64,000 nucleotides of DNA from Charina bottae (GCA_023362775.1 JALMGJ010000002.1:57430914-57494913), one strand, 5' to 3'; shown: positions 42,790 to 54,625, counted from the first letter of the stretch. Made by a program: numbers and translations. The notes: generated by a model from the sequence alone, not told the origin.

Positions 42790-43780
42790 TTTATTTACTT
42801 ATTTATTTATTCATTCATTCATTCATTCATTCGATTTCTCACCGCCCAACTCCCTCAAGGGACTCTGGGAGGTTTACAAATCATCAAAATCATGAATATT
42901 AAACATTAAAACATTAAAATAACCATTTAAAATACCATAAATATAATAAAATTAAAATGGTGATGTGTTATTTCAACCTTGGAAGGGCTATTGGGCTATC
43001 ATACTATATTAGCCATCCCCAAGGGTTTCCGCTCTTCTTTCCGCCCCAGGCCTGTTGGCAAAGCCAAGTTTTAAGTTGTTTCCTGAAGCCCAGGAGCGAG
43101 GTGGACTGTCTTAACTCTGGGGGAAGGATATTCCATAGGGCAGGTGCTACTGCAGAGAAGGCATGCTTCCATGACCCTGTAAGATGGAATTCTTTAACTG
43201 ATGGGGCCCGTATCATGCCCTCCCTTCATGACCGGATGGGACGGGCCGATGTGATGGGGATAAGACGGTCCCTTAGGTAACCTGGTCCCATGCCATGAAG
43301 GGCTTTAAAGGTCATAACCAACACCTTGAATTGTACCCGGAAGTAGACTGGAACCCAGTGCAGCTCGCGTAATAATGGCGTCACATGAGTCCAATATGGG
43401 ACTTCTAAGATGGTTCACGCGGCCGCATTCTGGATCAGCTGGAGCTTCCGGATACTCTTCAAGGGTAGCCCCATGTAGAGAGCATTACAGTAGTCTATAT
43501 GTGAGATAACCAGGGCATGAGTGACTGTTTGAAGGGCCTCTCGCTCCAGGAAAGGTCGCAACTGGCGCACAACACAAAGTTGTGCAAAGGCCCTCCTGGC
43601 CATGACTGCCACCTGCTCTTTGAGCAGGAGTCGTGAGTCCAGGAGGACCCCCAAGTTACGTACCGGGTCTGTCTGGGGCAGTGCTACCCCATCCAGGACT
43701 AGAGATGACAACTTCCTAGATATCGAGGAGCCGTTAGTCCACAGCCACTCCGTCTTACTAGGGTTCAGTACTATTACATT
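42790..43780 (-). mobile_element. L2-type LINE 3' half
   Basis: On the minus strand: 43711-43415 encodes MSSLVLDGVALPQTDPVRNL, LGVLLDSRLLLKEQ and SHIDYCNALYMGLPLKS. 43216-43004 encodes EFHLTGSWKHAFSAVAPALW with NILPPELRQ, and a 3' UTR and ATTC/TTTA microsatellite tail follow (42790-42835). Two or more frame breaks between the pieces. Similar in extent to the copy at 17490-18515. Confidence 0.9.
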
Positions 43781-43904
43781 GAATAGTAATAATAATAATG
43801 AAAAAGTAACATATTAACATATTTAGTTATGTATCACTTGATAAATCAGTGTTGCTATCACAAATTTCTGCTATCTTCCCAGTGCCCTTTCAAGTATGCA
43901 GAGT

Positions 43905-43990
43905 TGTTTGCTTGCTTGCTTGTTTTATATCCCACCTTTCGCTCAGAAACTCGAAGCAGCGGTTATACTGAAATACCAAAGAGAATCTTC
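43905..43990 (-). mobile_element. Possible SINE/LINE tail fragment
   Basis: GCTTGCTTGCTTG microsatellite, then TATATCCCACCTTTCGCTCA, recalls the CCCGCCTTT... termini of the local families, but the match is short. Confidence 0.35.
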
Positions 43991-44594
43991 CTATATCCTC
44001 AGCTTCCTACTAAAATATAACAGAGCCTCAAGGAGGTTCATTATGCAGTCAGAACCCTATTGTGGTGAGAACCATGTCATCTAATTTCAGCCGTGGCTAA
44101 GCTTCAAAATCCATATGAAAATCTGTGCTGGCATCTAAAATGTAAGACACATGTCAGCAAGGTATTATTCCATTCTGTAAGTTGTCTGGAAAGGGGGCTG
44201 GGTACTTTTTGCCTGAAATTCATAGGCAAAGCTTTGGGGAGGGGAGGGGGGAATAGAATTGCTGGAATTGAGCAGTGATGCTTTCATATTAAATAATCCT
44301 CATTCCTTGATTCACCCTGATGATTAGAAGTGGAACTGCTAATTCTAAGTGGCATGCTTGCTCAGATAAGGAATACTCTTCTTAGGCTATTGCAGAAGGG
44401 ACCTGTAATACATTATTACTGTGTGGAGATACTCTATTTAGGATTCCAGCCAGCTATGCTTTCTTCTGGGATGCTTCATTCTATTTCCTCATTCTGTTTT
44501 CATAGTCTCCCAATGATCAGTCAGCAGTGCTTATGACCACTTAGCAAGTACAGTTCTCATCCTTACATTTAACAAACACACACATATTTACACC

Positions 44595-44635
<41 letters not shown>

Positions 44636-44996
44636 CCACTTTTGTCTTTTATTTGGTCAAAAAACAAAGGCAGTGCAACATCCTGCATGAATATACATAT
44701 TGCAGCAGTCAGTTTTTTAAACCATGTTCAACTCCATGCAGAATCCATAGTTTGTATCTATCCTGGAAGCATGTAGCTATAAGTGAATGTAAGTGAATGG
44801 TAATCTATCCTAGCTGTAGATCTGAGAAATATATGGAATTTACTAAGTGGGCAATATGTTATTAGACATTTGAAATTCAACATGTAATTTCCTTGCATAA
44901 GTGTTATCAGCCTGAATAAATGTAGCATGAAGCCTCTTCATGGAAGGTAATGGACTATCACTCCAATCTAGTGCAGGTTGGAAAAGTTATGTTTTT
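43991..44996. other. No gene; contains a (GT)n run
   Basis: Only simple sequence stands out: a GT dinucleotide run at 44597-44632. Confidence 0.6.
44597..44632 (+). repeat. (GT)n microsatellite
   Basis: About 18 uninterrupted GT units. Confidence 0.95.
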
Positions 44997-45012
44997 CAAC
45001 TTCCCAATCTAT

Positions 45013-45240
45013 GACTAGAGCCAGTTTGGTGTAGTGGTTAAGGCATCAGGCTAGAAACCAGGAGATTGTGGGTTCTAGTTCTGCCTTAGGCACAAAGCCA
45101 TCTGGGTGACCCTGGGCCAGTCACTCTCTCTCTCAGCCCCAGGAAGAAGGCAATGGCAAACCACTTCTGAAAAACCTTGCCAAGAAAACTGCAGGGATGT
45201 CAGCCCTTCCAGGTAAACCAGATAGGAAACATGACTAGAT
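45013..45240 (+). mobile_element. MIR-like SINE, variant 3' half
   Basis: Head AGCCAGTTTGGTGTAGTGGT and B-box-like GTGGGTTCTAGTTCTGCC, then the core CTGGGTGACCCTGGGCCAGT. Unlike other copies the 3' part reads GAAGGCAATGGCAAACCACT and CTTGCCAAGAAAACTGCAGG, so this copy belongs to a different subfamily or is a chimera. Confidence 0.8.
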
Positions 45241-45253
45241 GAACTAATACTTA

Positions 45254-45298
45254 ATGCTATATGCTATATGCTATATGCTATATGCTATACGCTATATG
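45254..45298 (+). repeat. (ATGCTAT)n heptamer repeat
   Basis: About six copies of a 7-bp unit, the last with a T-to-C change (ATACGCT). Confidence 0.92.
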
Positions 45299-45467
45299 GC
45301 TAAATTAATAGAACCTCTAAGTCTGAAAGTACAAATCTCCTGCCCTCCCTATTTATCACTTGACTGGTCAGGGCGGGTCTTTCCTAAGTTTCTTCTTTGG
45401 ACCGTTACCCTCCCATGGACTTCCTTTCCTTTTATCTAATCATTCCCTAGGCAGCATCTCTTTCCTC

Positions 45468-45762
45468 TGTTCTTGTCAGGAAACCAGGCCAAGAACCACG
45501 CTGAACCGTTATTCCAACTCTAGTTCTTTATTTTTCTTACCCTATAGACAGAATCTTGCCAGACTAAAGGCTACTCAACTAACCTAAGGGAAATAACCCA
45601 GAAGGGCTCTAGGGCAGAGCTACCTTGAACTTCTTAACCTTCCCATCAACAGAGTCCGGGCTGTGAAGCCTCTTATCAGTCTGGAATGCATTCTCCCCCT
45701 GGGAACCAGTGGCAGTGCCAGAATCCACATCATCCCCTCCTTCAGGAACACATTCCATCACA
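45468..45762 (-). repeat. LTR-like repeat, copy 1
   Basis: Minus strand begins TGTGATGGAATGTG and ends CCTGACAAGAACA (TG...CA), with AATAAAG near 45520. Matching landmarks occur at 50267-50873: TGTGATGGAATGTG, CTGATAAGAG, GCAAGATTCTGTC, AATAAAG, CTGGTTT-CC and GACAAGAA. No target duplication could be established. It may be an LTR or another short repeat. Confidence 0.5.
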
Positions 45763-45879
45763 GTTCTCCAAGGTCACCCTCACATTCCATCAGAAGGGAC
45801 TAGTCCAGGCAGTCTCCGAGAATCGGACACAATCAAAGGGATTAAAAAAAATACTATGACTAAAAGAGAATGGCTGGCT

Positions 45880-45966
45880 AAGGTCACCCAGCTGGTTTCC
45901 ATGCCTGAGAGAAGTCTACAACCTGGGTCTCTCCACTCCTAGTCCAGCATCTTAACCATTACATTA
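45880..45966 (-). mobile_element. MIR-like SINE 5' fragment
   Basis: GGTCACCCAGCTGGTTTCCA, AACCTGGGTCTC and CCAGCATCTTAACCATTACA are the complement of the core and tRNA-like head. Confidence 0.7.
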
Positions 45967-46001
45967 GACAGGCTTCTGTATAAGTGTATTTAAATATTTT
46001 A

Positions 46002-46337
46002 AAAAAGGTAAAGGTTCCCCCCGCACATTTGTGCAGTCGTGTCCGACTCTAGGGGCTGGTGCTCATCTCCGTTTGTTAGCCGAAGAGCCAGCGTTGTCCG
46101 AAGATGCTTCCATGGTCATGTGGCCAGCATGACGCATGCGGAACGCTGTTACCTACCCATTGAAGTGGTACCTATTAATCTACTTGCATTTGCATGCTTT
46201 CGAATTGCTAGGTTGGCAAAAGCTGGGGCTAGTGCGGGAGCTCACTCCGTCATGCGGGGCTAGGGATTCGAACCTCCGAACTTGCGATCTTCTGATCGAC
46301 AGGCCTGGCATCTTACCCGCTGAGCCACCATACCCCT
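46002..46337 (-). mobile_element. Sauria-type SINE, full length
   Basis: Minus strand runs from a GGGGTATGGTGGCTCAGCGG head through the GGTTCGAATCC B box to GTCGGACACGACTGCACAAA and the CCTTTACCTT end. Its structure equals the 12160-12490 copy. Confidence 0.92.
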
Positions 46338-47481
46338 ATCTAGAATAAATAGATAAATAGATAGATCTATCTATTTAAATATAGCAATACTTTTAACATA
46401 TTTCTCTACACATCACTGCATAAAGCCCATTCCTACATACAGGTCTTTTGAAATTACAAAAAACAAAGAGAAAAAACATTTCCCCTCCTTTAACATGTAC
46501 TAGTCAAACATATAGTTTATCTCTGCCCCAAGAAAAGGTCAGTTCACACTTAGCTTAGCAGTCGGTCCTTTATGCCCTTGAATAGCTTTCTGGCAGTTTT
46601 CATTATTCATTTTGGTGAATAATGTTCCCCAGAGGATGTGGCATCACCTACAGTATTGAACAGATTAGCAAAGCAAAATCTGCATTTTATATTATTCAGA
46701 ATTTTACATTAATAGCATGAGATACAAGAAATATTGGGCTACCTTGTACATTTGGCCTTACAATCCTATCCATGCATTGAATTTGCCTCAGGTTACACAT
46801 GCTGGTCCAACTGAATAGCAAGGGGGAACAGCACTACACTGGACTGAAGATACTGTATCTAGGGATGCTCCTTTTCTACCTTGAGAACTAGTGGAAAAAC
46901 AGAAATGAAAATATAGAGGATACATTTCTGAAGTGAATATTCCAGGTGGAAAAGTTTGGTCATCAAAATGAAACAAATTGTAAGGATAAGAGATGACTCT
47001 GAGGGCAATTTAATAGATATTTTCATAGTAAACTTCATCACAGACAAGTTAAAGTCAGTGGTTAACTTAATAATTATACCTTTAGTATACAAAGTGAAGA
47101 GAAACTAGAGTTACAGTAATACTATAACTTAGCAATCCATACAGTAGTTGAGGACAAGGGGATTTTACCAACAGTGTTCTTTGTGCTTGGTTAATAATTG
47201 ACAATCCATGGTCTGATCTACATTCTTTTTAAATGTGATACTACATAGGTAAATATTTTCCATGTTTAATTTCTGTGCAATTTTATTATTTCAGTAATAT
47301 CCATGGTTGTTAAAGCCTGCTGTGCTTTTTTGCTGACTGAAATGTTTCCTTTTAATTCAGTCATGCAGTCTTCCCTATCACTGCATCTCCATGACAAAAA
47401 AAGCTACATAGGCTGAATTTCTACATGTCCTGAAGATTCTCCAGGGAAATCTTACTTTTAGCAGCAAGATATTTTGACAGA
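46338..47481. other. No recognisable feature
   Basis: A short GATA run near 46345-46375; otherwise nothing assignable. Confidence 0.5.
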
Positions 47482-47489
47482 AGCTATAA

Positions 47490-47723
47490 CAGTGCTTTCC
47501 AAACTTTTCATGTTGGTGACACACTTTTTAGACATGCATCATTTCACGACACACTCTTACAGCAGGGCATCATTTCGCAACATGCTCTTACAGCAGGTCA
47601 CAAGGCAGGCACTAGGACCTGCATGGAATCCTGGCAGGGCTCGGAGGCAGCAGCAGCTGCGACACACCCAGACACTGCATCCGACACACTAACGTGTCCC
47701 GACACACAGTTTGGAAAGCTCTG
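47490..47723. mobile_element. hAT MITE
   Basis: CAGTGCTTTCCAAACTTTTC at the left and CACACAGTTTGGAAAGCTCTG-type complement at the right (to 47723). The exact 8-bp duplication AGCTATAA lies at 47482-47489 and 47724-47731. 234 bp, no coding capacity. The interior (CTTACAGCAGG, GGCAGGCACTAGGACCTGC) is shared in opposite orientation with 60283-60501. Confidence 0.92.
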
Positions 47724-47924
47724 AGCTATAACATTAGCTGAATTTGCACCATCTCTTCAGAGCATGTATTTCTCCAGACCTAGTCAACTGGTTTAGGCCT
47801 TCTGTAGCAATGGAAGGGTACAATCTCTAATTTAGGAGTAGAGTTATGAACAACCTCAGATGGAATATTTATGCAGATTCAACCAAAGGTTTTGAATCAA
47901 TCCGCAAATCCAAATGTATTTCTG

Positions 47925-47985
47925 TATTTCTGTATTTCTTTTCTTAATTGAATTTATATAGCCACCCATCTCAATATATGACTTT
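47925..47985 (-). mobile_element. L2-type tail fragment
   Basis: AATTTATATAGCCACCCATCTCA is the complement of the L2 terminal sequence (given in part). Very short. Confidence 0.45.
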
Positions 47986-48339
47986 AGGCATTGATATCTA
48001 CACTTTTCAAAATTTGGAAGCAGTGTGCAACTCCAAAAACGTTGGAGAGTGTGTTTTCTTGCACACGCAGAGTATCAGAAAGCGATCAGCACCAGAGACC
48101 AATTAATGATACCAGTCATTTAAGTAACTTAGTTGCAGTTATATTTGTTATTCATGCAAACAGGTATTATTTACAGTCCACTTCCAGATCCCTGGAAGTA
48201 TTACAATTCCACATACCAGATAGTAGTAACAAGCAAACAGAAGTAAAACAGAAAGAAGCAGGAAGGAGTCAGCAGGCAGGCAGGGCGGCGCAGGCAGGCA
48301 GGTTCTTTTATACTCTTCAGTCTGGATCACGTGCTGCCT

Positions 48340-48510
48340 GATCACTTCGGTGGGTAGGTAACAGCGTTCCCCATGCGTCATGCGGTCACATGACCGTGGA
48401 AGCGTCTTCGGACAACGCTGGCTCTTCGGCTAACAAACGGAGATGAGCACCAGCCCCTAGAGTCGGACACGACTGCACAAATGTGCGGGGGGAACCTTTA
48501 CCTTTTTAAA
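48340..48510 (+). mobile_element. Sauria-type SINE, 5'-truncated
   Basis: Begins at CACTTCGGTGGGTAGGTAAC and continues through CGTCTTCGGACAACGCTGGC and GTCGGACACGACTGCACAAA to CCTTTACCTTTTTA. It lacks the tRNA-derived head, as expected from incomplete reverse transcription. Confidence 0.92.
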
Positions 48511-50266
48511 ATTACTTCTATTTGATATTTTGGGCACCTGGTGAAACCCACCTCTAGTCCAGTCTGTTGTTCTCAAAGCTGTCTGATTCTGTTGTCATGG
48601 CCTGTTTGATTCTTCTGGCAATACTTCACTCTGCTTGACAGAGTACTGTGCTGCTACTCACCTCTCCATTTTTCCTGGAGGGAGAGCAAATGGCCCATGG
48701 CAGAGAGGAGAAAAGAGAGGTGGAGGCAGACCTCAAAGGGTATATTCACTGTGACATTATCCAGAAACAAGATAATATTTCCTCAAGTCTTTCACAGAAT
48801 CTGTTTTATGTAGCTAATACTGTCCTTTCCTGCTATGAGGGTTTGATAAGGTTTTTCTTTATGCTAAATATTGTGTAAGGAAATTCAAGGGGAAGAAAAA
48901 AAATGTGAAAAGAGGGAACAACACTTGGTTCATGTCCATACAAGAGACATCTTTATGAGGCTCATTTGCTGACATAAGCAAAAGGGATCACAAAGTCAAA
49001 GTCCATTCCAAGCTGATTTTCTCTTCTTATTAACCATGGCTGCATTTGAATTGATAACCTTGAGATAAAATGATCATTTTTTTGCATCACTGATATTTAA
49101 GGCCATCAGGCCTCCAGTGCTCCATCTAAAATCAATTTCCTATGCTATTTCTTTGGATACAATAATTTTCTTTATTAATTAATATTAATAACTGCAATTG
49201 TCTTGATGGATATACTCATTATTATCAGAGTACTTAAGTGTGTCATTTGTCTTATACCTATTTCCACATTCTTGCTGAATAGATAAAGATTTGATTTAAA
49301 AAAGAAGCTAAATGAACTAGATAACAAAGCTAGCTTTCTTTAGCCTGGCTAAATTAAACACTTAAGAGGATGGCAGTGAAATATGCCATCCAACAGTTTA
49401 AATAAGTAAGTAAGTAAGTAAGTAAGTAAGAATATAAAGGAACTTAGTCCCATGAAAGGTGGTGTGTTATTTTCAGTAAATTATAATTTGAAGTCCTATT
49501 TTGATGATGAAATAAGCATGACTGCAGAGTACTAGGTGAAAATGTTAAAAAATATGACTTAAAATAAAATTAGTGTGAATGTGCAATACAGCAATACAAA
49601 TCACCAGAGGGGGAGAAAAAAGAGATACCATGGAAGGAGGAAAATTACATGTCCTCAGTGTAATGTCTTTTTGCCCCAAGGAAATAGAAAGCAGGACAGA
49701 TTAATAGGTAGTGGGGGTGAGGCAGAAGGAACTTTAGAGAGCATTTATTTATATCTATGCGTCTTCTAAAATCAAAAAGTATTTTTATGGAGCAAAGAGC
49801 ATGACTAGAATCAAATCTTTCTCTGTAGCTTTAAAAAAATCCAGAAGGAGAAATGTGGTGCATTTAAGAAATTTAAAATAAATAATGCTCTACCAAGCAG
49901 ACATAAGCTGAGGTAACTAACGGATTATGTAGTAAACATCATCAATCATAGCCTTTCATAGAAATGGCCCACAAAGCCTGAATCTATAAACATCAAAGTC
50001 CAGTCACTAGCCTTAGACAGGAAAAGGATTTAAATAAGCTAAAATTACATCAAGGCTAGATTTTATAAGCACAGCACACTGTCCACTTGCTGAACTGTAC
50101 TACACTGTGGAAATTAAACAGTTTAAGGCCGACAGGTCACTGGGGGAGGAAGCGTTTGGACATTTGCCAGAGGAGATAAGGAATTACCAGGAAAGCACTT
50201 TCACCAATTTCCTTGAGGGGGTAGATTTCTTAGAGTAAACTGTTTGGGGTCCAGCCTGATCAGAAG
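48511..50266. other. No gene; short (AAGT)n at 49404-49432
   Basis: About 1.75 kb of AT-rich DNA. A tetranucleotide run AAGTAAGTAAGT is the only repeat seen. Confidence 0.5.
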
Positions 50267-50873
50267 TGTGATGGAATGTGGGAAAGACCGCTGGAGATTG
50301 GGCCAAGAGACACAGCCAAGGGAATGGTCTGATAAGAGACAGCATAGCCTGCAACTGGATAGTAGGTGGGGCAAGAGGCTCAGAAGGGACCCTCCCTAGT
50401 TTCTTGGGCTGTAAAGGAGACAGGGGCGTGTAAAGGGGCGTGGTGGCTCAGCGGGTAAGACGCCAGGCTTGTCGATTGGAAGATCGCAAGTTCAGAGGTT
50501 CGAATCCCTAGCCCCGTGTGACGGAGTGAGCTCCTGCACTAGCCCCAGCTCTTGCCAACCTAGCAATTCGAAAGCATGCAAAGCAAGTAGATGAATAAGT
50601 ACAGCGTTCCGTGCACGTCATGCCGGCCACATGACCGCGGAAGCAACTTCGGACAGTGCTGGCTCTTCGGCTTAGAAACGGAGATGAGCACCGCCCTCTA
50701 GAGTCGGACACGACTGCACAACTGTGCGGGGGTAACCTTTACCTTTAAAGGAGACAGGAGGAGAGATGTACTTTCAGACTTGCAAGATTCTGTCAATGTA
50801 GCTTTACAATAAAGTAGAATTAGCTCATCTGGTTGTGATTCCTATCTGGTTTACCCCATGAGGCCGACAAGAA
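50267..50873 (+). repeat. LTR-like repeat, copy 2, split by a Sauria SINE
   Basis: Starts TGTGATGGAATGTGGGAAAG; has GGTCTGATAAGAGACAGC, TTGCAAGATTCTGTCAATG, an ACAATAAAG polyadenylation-type motif at about 50808-50816, and ends CTGGTTTACC...GACAAGAAG. It shares landmarks with 45468-45762. The SINE at 50425-50746 splits it. Confidence 0.5.
50425..50746 (+). mobile_element. Sauria-type SINE, full length
   Basis: Plus strand: GGGGCGTGGTGGCTCAGCGG head with A box (about 50436), GAGGTTCGAATCCC B box (about 50496), then GGAGATGAGCACC and GTCGGACACGACTGCACAAC, ending CCTTTACCTTT. The duplication AAAGGAGACAGG lies at 50413-50424 and 50747-50758. Confidence 0.93.
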
Positions 50874-51712
50874 GCCCTATTGCAGATTTGCTTAACAATC
50901 CACCATAAAGAGATTGTAGACTCTGTATGTGATTGATTGATTGATTGATTGATTTTGTTCCATCAAGTTATTTTTTACTCCTAGTGACCACATCTTTACA
51001 TGATAATATGATGGTTGGTGATAGATATGCAGGGCACTTACAATAGATATCCTTCAACATTTTAATTCTCTGGTATGAAGAAGGATAGTATGACATACTG
51101 AAAAAGGCCTGTTCTTGTTTTCATTGTGGCTGCTAGCCCCTGGTACATGCCTAACCTTTTAATTAAAAAATGCCATTTCTGAATTCAGAATAAGGATAAT
51201 GTCTTATTCACTGATAATAAGTAAATTAGACCTTAAATCATGTTTTGGAAGGTTCAAGAAAAATAGCAAGTAGCATGCTTAACTATCAGTTTAAGGTAAG
51301 ATAAAATATTATAAAATAATGTTTGATGTACTACTCTGCACATGCCAGGTTAGGTATAATTTCCAGCATGCTTAATCTGAATGATGATTTCCATGCATCC
51401 AGCAATAGGATTTCTGTTCTATACTCAGGAGTATACAGCTCTTTAAAATGAGGCTGCAACAACCCTGACAGTTGTATCTGTCAGTTTTCTCGCTCTTTGC
51501 CCTCCATTTTCTGGCCCTTGTAATAAGAATATATAAGAATTAAGTATAATGTATGCAAATCCTTTAGCATTACCTGGGTTTGTTTTCCATCTGTCACTTG
51601 CTTGGAAAGGTAATGTGACATGTTGGTTAGAAAGATTGGTTACCTGTGATGTTATAATGGGCCATTATTTAGTAAACTGCTAACAGGTACATAAGATATT
51701 TTTTAAAAAAAA
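50874..51712. other. No recognisable feature
   Basis: Short (GATT)n at about 50931-50955; otherwise nothing. Confidence 0.5.
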
Positions 51713-51944
51713 TTTTATCCCGCCTTTATTATTTTTACAAATAACTCAAGGCGGCGAACATACCTAATACACCTTCCTCCTCCTATTTTCCCCACAACAA
51801 CAACCCTGTGAGGTGAGTTGGGCTGAGAGAGAGTCACTGGCCCAAGGTCACCCAGCCAGCTTTCATGCCTAAGGCGGGACTAAAACTCACTGTCTCCTGG
51901 TTTCTAGCCTGGAGCCTTAACCACTAGACCAAACTGGCTCAGTT
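51713..51944 (-). mobile_element. MIR-like SINE, full length
   Basis: Complement of the complete family: TTATCCCGCCTTTATTATTT, CTTCCTCCTCCTATTTTCCC, GGTCACCCAGCCAGCTTTCA, then the head CTCCTGGTTTCTAGCCTGGA and TTAACCACTAGACCAAACTG. Together with 57503-57750 it shows the intact structure. Confidence 0.92.
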
Positions 51945-53020
51945 AGACCATTGGTCCATCCCTCTTTAAATTATCTGCAGAAAAAACAGTAGCTCCAGGG
52001 TGTTAGTTAGGAAGCTTTTTCAGAGCTAGTTGGAGCTATCCGGAAATGAAACTGGATTGTCTTTACCTCTAAGCTACAATTGTTTCTCAGGTCCAGTGAA
52101 AAATTACCCATAGTTTGTTCATACAGCTCCTAAAGCTTTGGTGAATAATTAGAAATCTGGAAATGGTTATTTTTCCATTAATAACTAAAGATACATACTT
52201 TTTGGAGGTGTTCTGCTGCCAGACTGTTTTCTAAATGTAATTCCAAGGGCAGACTGTTCAATTCCTTCTTGGCAAATGTATCCAGCAATGTCTGTTAGCA
52301 AGATTTGCAATGGCTGGCAATGTCTTCTACAGACTCTGAATGGAGTTGGAAAACATCACTGAAAAGTGGAAAATCAGATTTTGGCCATGTGCCAGAATTC
52401 TGTAATAGAACAATAATTGGGTTCTCACTGTTAATAATCTTTGATGTAGAGGAGCTATGCTGCTCTGATAAAAGCCATTTTAGTTCATGAAGTTAGTCAT
52501 TTGTTTTAGAAATCTTTCTGGCAGTTGTAAGTTCACAGAGTGATAAACCAAAAATACAATAGATAGTACAATACTAAGCTGTAAAATAATAGATAAGCAG
52601 TAAATAGCACAATAGATCAACTACAAAGGAACAGATAAGCTGTAGTTAGTACAATAGATAAACTGTTTAAAAAAACCTAGATAATAATGCTATGAAGATT
52701 TTGCCACTGATATGGACAGCAGCAGCAAGACTGTACCTACTATTAGTCTTTAAAAAGGTAAACAAAATGGTTTGTATAGATATTTATTTGAACAAAATTT
52801 GAAGCATGATTAACTGTCTCATAAAGGAGATGCAAATGCATACAAGAAGTCAGTGTTATTCAGAATATTTCAACCTTTCAGTGTAATTTGACATATGATT
52901 GTCACTGTCTGGAAGCTGATGCTAAATTCCAGTCATTATGTGCTTAGCTACAAACATCCGCATTGATTTTCAAAATGCAAATATACAAAGACTTTCTGAT
53001 ATACAAATAGAGAGAGATTG
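51945..53020. other. No recognisable feature
   Basis: A diffuse repetition of AATAGATAA/CTGTAAA-type text near 52555-52680 was noted; no gene. Confidence 0.5.
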
Positions 53021-53193
53021 TTGTTTATTCGTTCAGTGGCTTCCGACTCTTTGTGACTTCATGGACCAGCCCACGCCAGAGCTTCCTGTCGGCCATCGCC
53101 ATCCCCAGCTCCCCTAAGGTCGAGTCCATCACCTCCAGAATATCATCCATCCATCTTGCCCTTGGTCGGCCCCTCTTCCTTTTCTTTCCTTTT
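53021..53193 (-). mobile_element. BovB 3' terminal fragment
   Basis: Matches the last ~170 bp of the BovB at 29621 onward: TGTTGTTTATTCGTTCAGT, GACTCTTTGTGACTTCATGG, CCATCTTGCCCTTGGTCGGC. 5'-truncated, minus strand. Confidence 0.93.
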
Positions 53194-53439
53194 TAGAGAG
53201 AGATACATAATCAGTATTATTACTTATAGGTTTTCTGGAAGTTGTTTGCACTTACAGCAAAGCCAGACTGATGGTTTTGAGATTACTTTTTGGAGTGCTT
53301 CTTTGAAAAACTAAGCAAAACTTTTTGTTTAATTTTTTAATTTTTTAAATGTTTTTTTAAATATTTTTATAGTTTATATTTTTATATAGTTTATATTTTT
53401 AAATTTTACATTTTTGCTTAAATATTTTATATTTTTATA

Positions 53440-53570
53440 TTTTTAATGATGATTGTTTTATATATTTATTGTTTTAATTAATTATTGTATGCCATCCAGA
53501 GTCACTTTCTGTGAGATGGGTGGCCATATAAATTTGATAGATTTGATAAATCAATCAATCAATCAATATT
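53440..53570 (+). mobile_element. L2-type LINE 3' end, old
   Basis: ATTGTATGCCATCCAGAGTC, GAGATGGGTGGCCATATAAA and an AATCAATCAATCAAT tail correspond to the L2 terminal region with an altered tail repeat. Confidence 0.7.
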
Positions 53571-53931
53571 TTAATGAGATACAGTAGCTAGAGTACAGTT
53601 CCGTTTGGTGATAGCAATCATAGGGAAAGGGGCTTCTGACTGCTCCAAAAAAGAGCCTTGGAAGGAAACTTCAAGTTGTCCACCCTTAGACTAAATGGAG
53701 TAGAAATGTTCTTCAACTCTCCTCCCACTGCTTCTTTTTTGGCACCTCTTTTGCCTATAGTGCTTTCTACTGAAATAGTCTTTGAGAAATTAGTGAGGTT
53801 CTCTCAAATTCCAGAGAGAAGAAAGATAAAGACAAAAACTTCCAAGGAGAGGAAGGTGCCCATATATAGAGAGGAAGGTGGGCATGAGACAGATGAAAAA
53901 GCTATTGTTGGAATAAATTAAGATCTCTCCC

Positions 53932-53997
53932 TGCCCTCCATGTTGTCTTCCCCCAGAACACTGTCTGCCCTCCATGTTGTCTTCCTCCAGAACATGT
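53932..53997 (+). repeat. 34-bp tandem duplication in LTR U3
   Basis: TGCCCTCCATGTTGTCTTCC followed by CCCAGAACA occurs twice at a 34-bp spacing. Duplicated blocks are common in retroviral U3 regions. Confidence 0.8.
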
Positions 53998-54287
53998 AAA
54001 GGAAGCCGCAATTGTTAAAAAAGGTTACAAAATAGAACGAGTTTGATAATGCCAGAGATTAAGATGTAAAAGGAAGCCCAACTGCTTAGACAAAGGATTC
54101 CCTTCCGATTCAATTGGAAAGCTTGGAACACAAAAGGTCAGCTCATTCACAGAACTTAGCCAGCCCATTCAGGTAGACCTTCTTCCCCAGCCAAACACAT
54201 CTCCATCTAAATTAAAACTAACCCATAGGGCAGACCAATCAAACCTTCTGATATTTCAATCAAACCCAAAGGACAAAAAGAACAAAA

Positions 54288-54625
54288 GTAAAGTAAAGGT
54301 TCCCCCCGCACAGTTGTGCAGTCGGGTCCGACTCTAGGGGCCGGTGCTCATCTCCGTTTCTTAGCCAAAGAGCCAGCGTTGTCCGAAGACGCTTCCACGG
54401 TCATGTGGCCGCATGATGCGCGTGGAACACTGTTACCTACCCACCGAAGTGGTACCTATTCATCTACTTGCATTTGCATGCTTTCGAATTGCTAGGTTGG
54501 CAAGAGCTGAGGCGAGTGCGGGAGCTCACTCCGTCACGCGGGGCTAGGGATTCGAACCTCCGAACTTGCAATCTTCTGATCGACAAGCCTGGCGTCTTAC
54601 CCGCTGAGCCACCACGCCCCTCAAC
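54288..54625 (-). mobile_element. Sauria-type SINE, full length, inside solo LTR
   Basis: Minus strand head GGGGCGTGGTGGCTCAGCGG, B box GGTTCGAATCC, tail GTCGGACCCGACTGCACAAC then TTTACTTTAC. The 11-bp duplication AAAGAACAAAA at 54277-54287 and 54626-54636 shows it inserted after the LTR. Confidence 0.94.

Noticed and set aside
53338..53440. AT-rich stretch as a possible matrix attachment or origin site
   Set aside because: Composition alone; it leads directly into an L2 3' end and has no specific motif.
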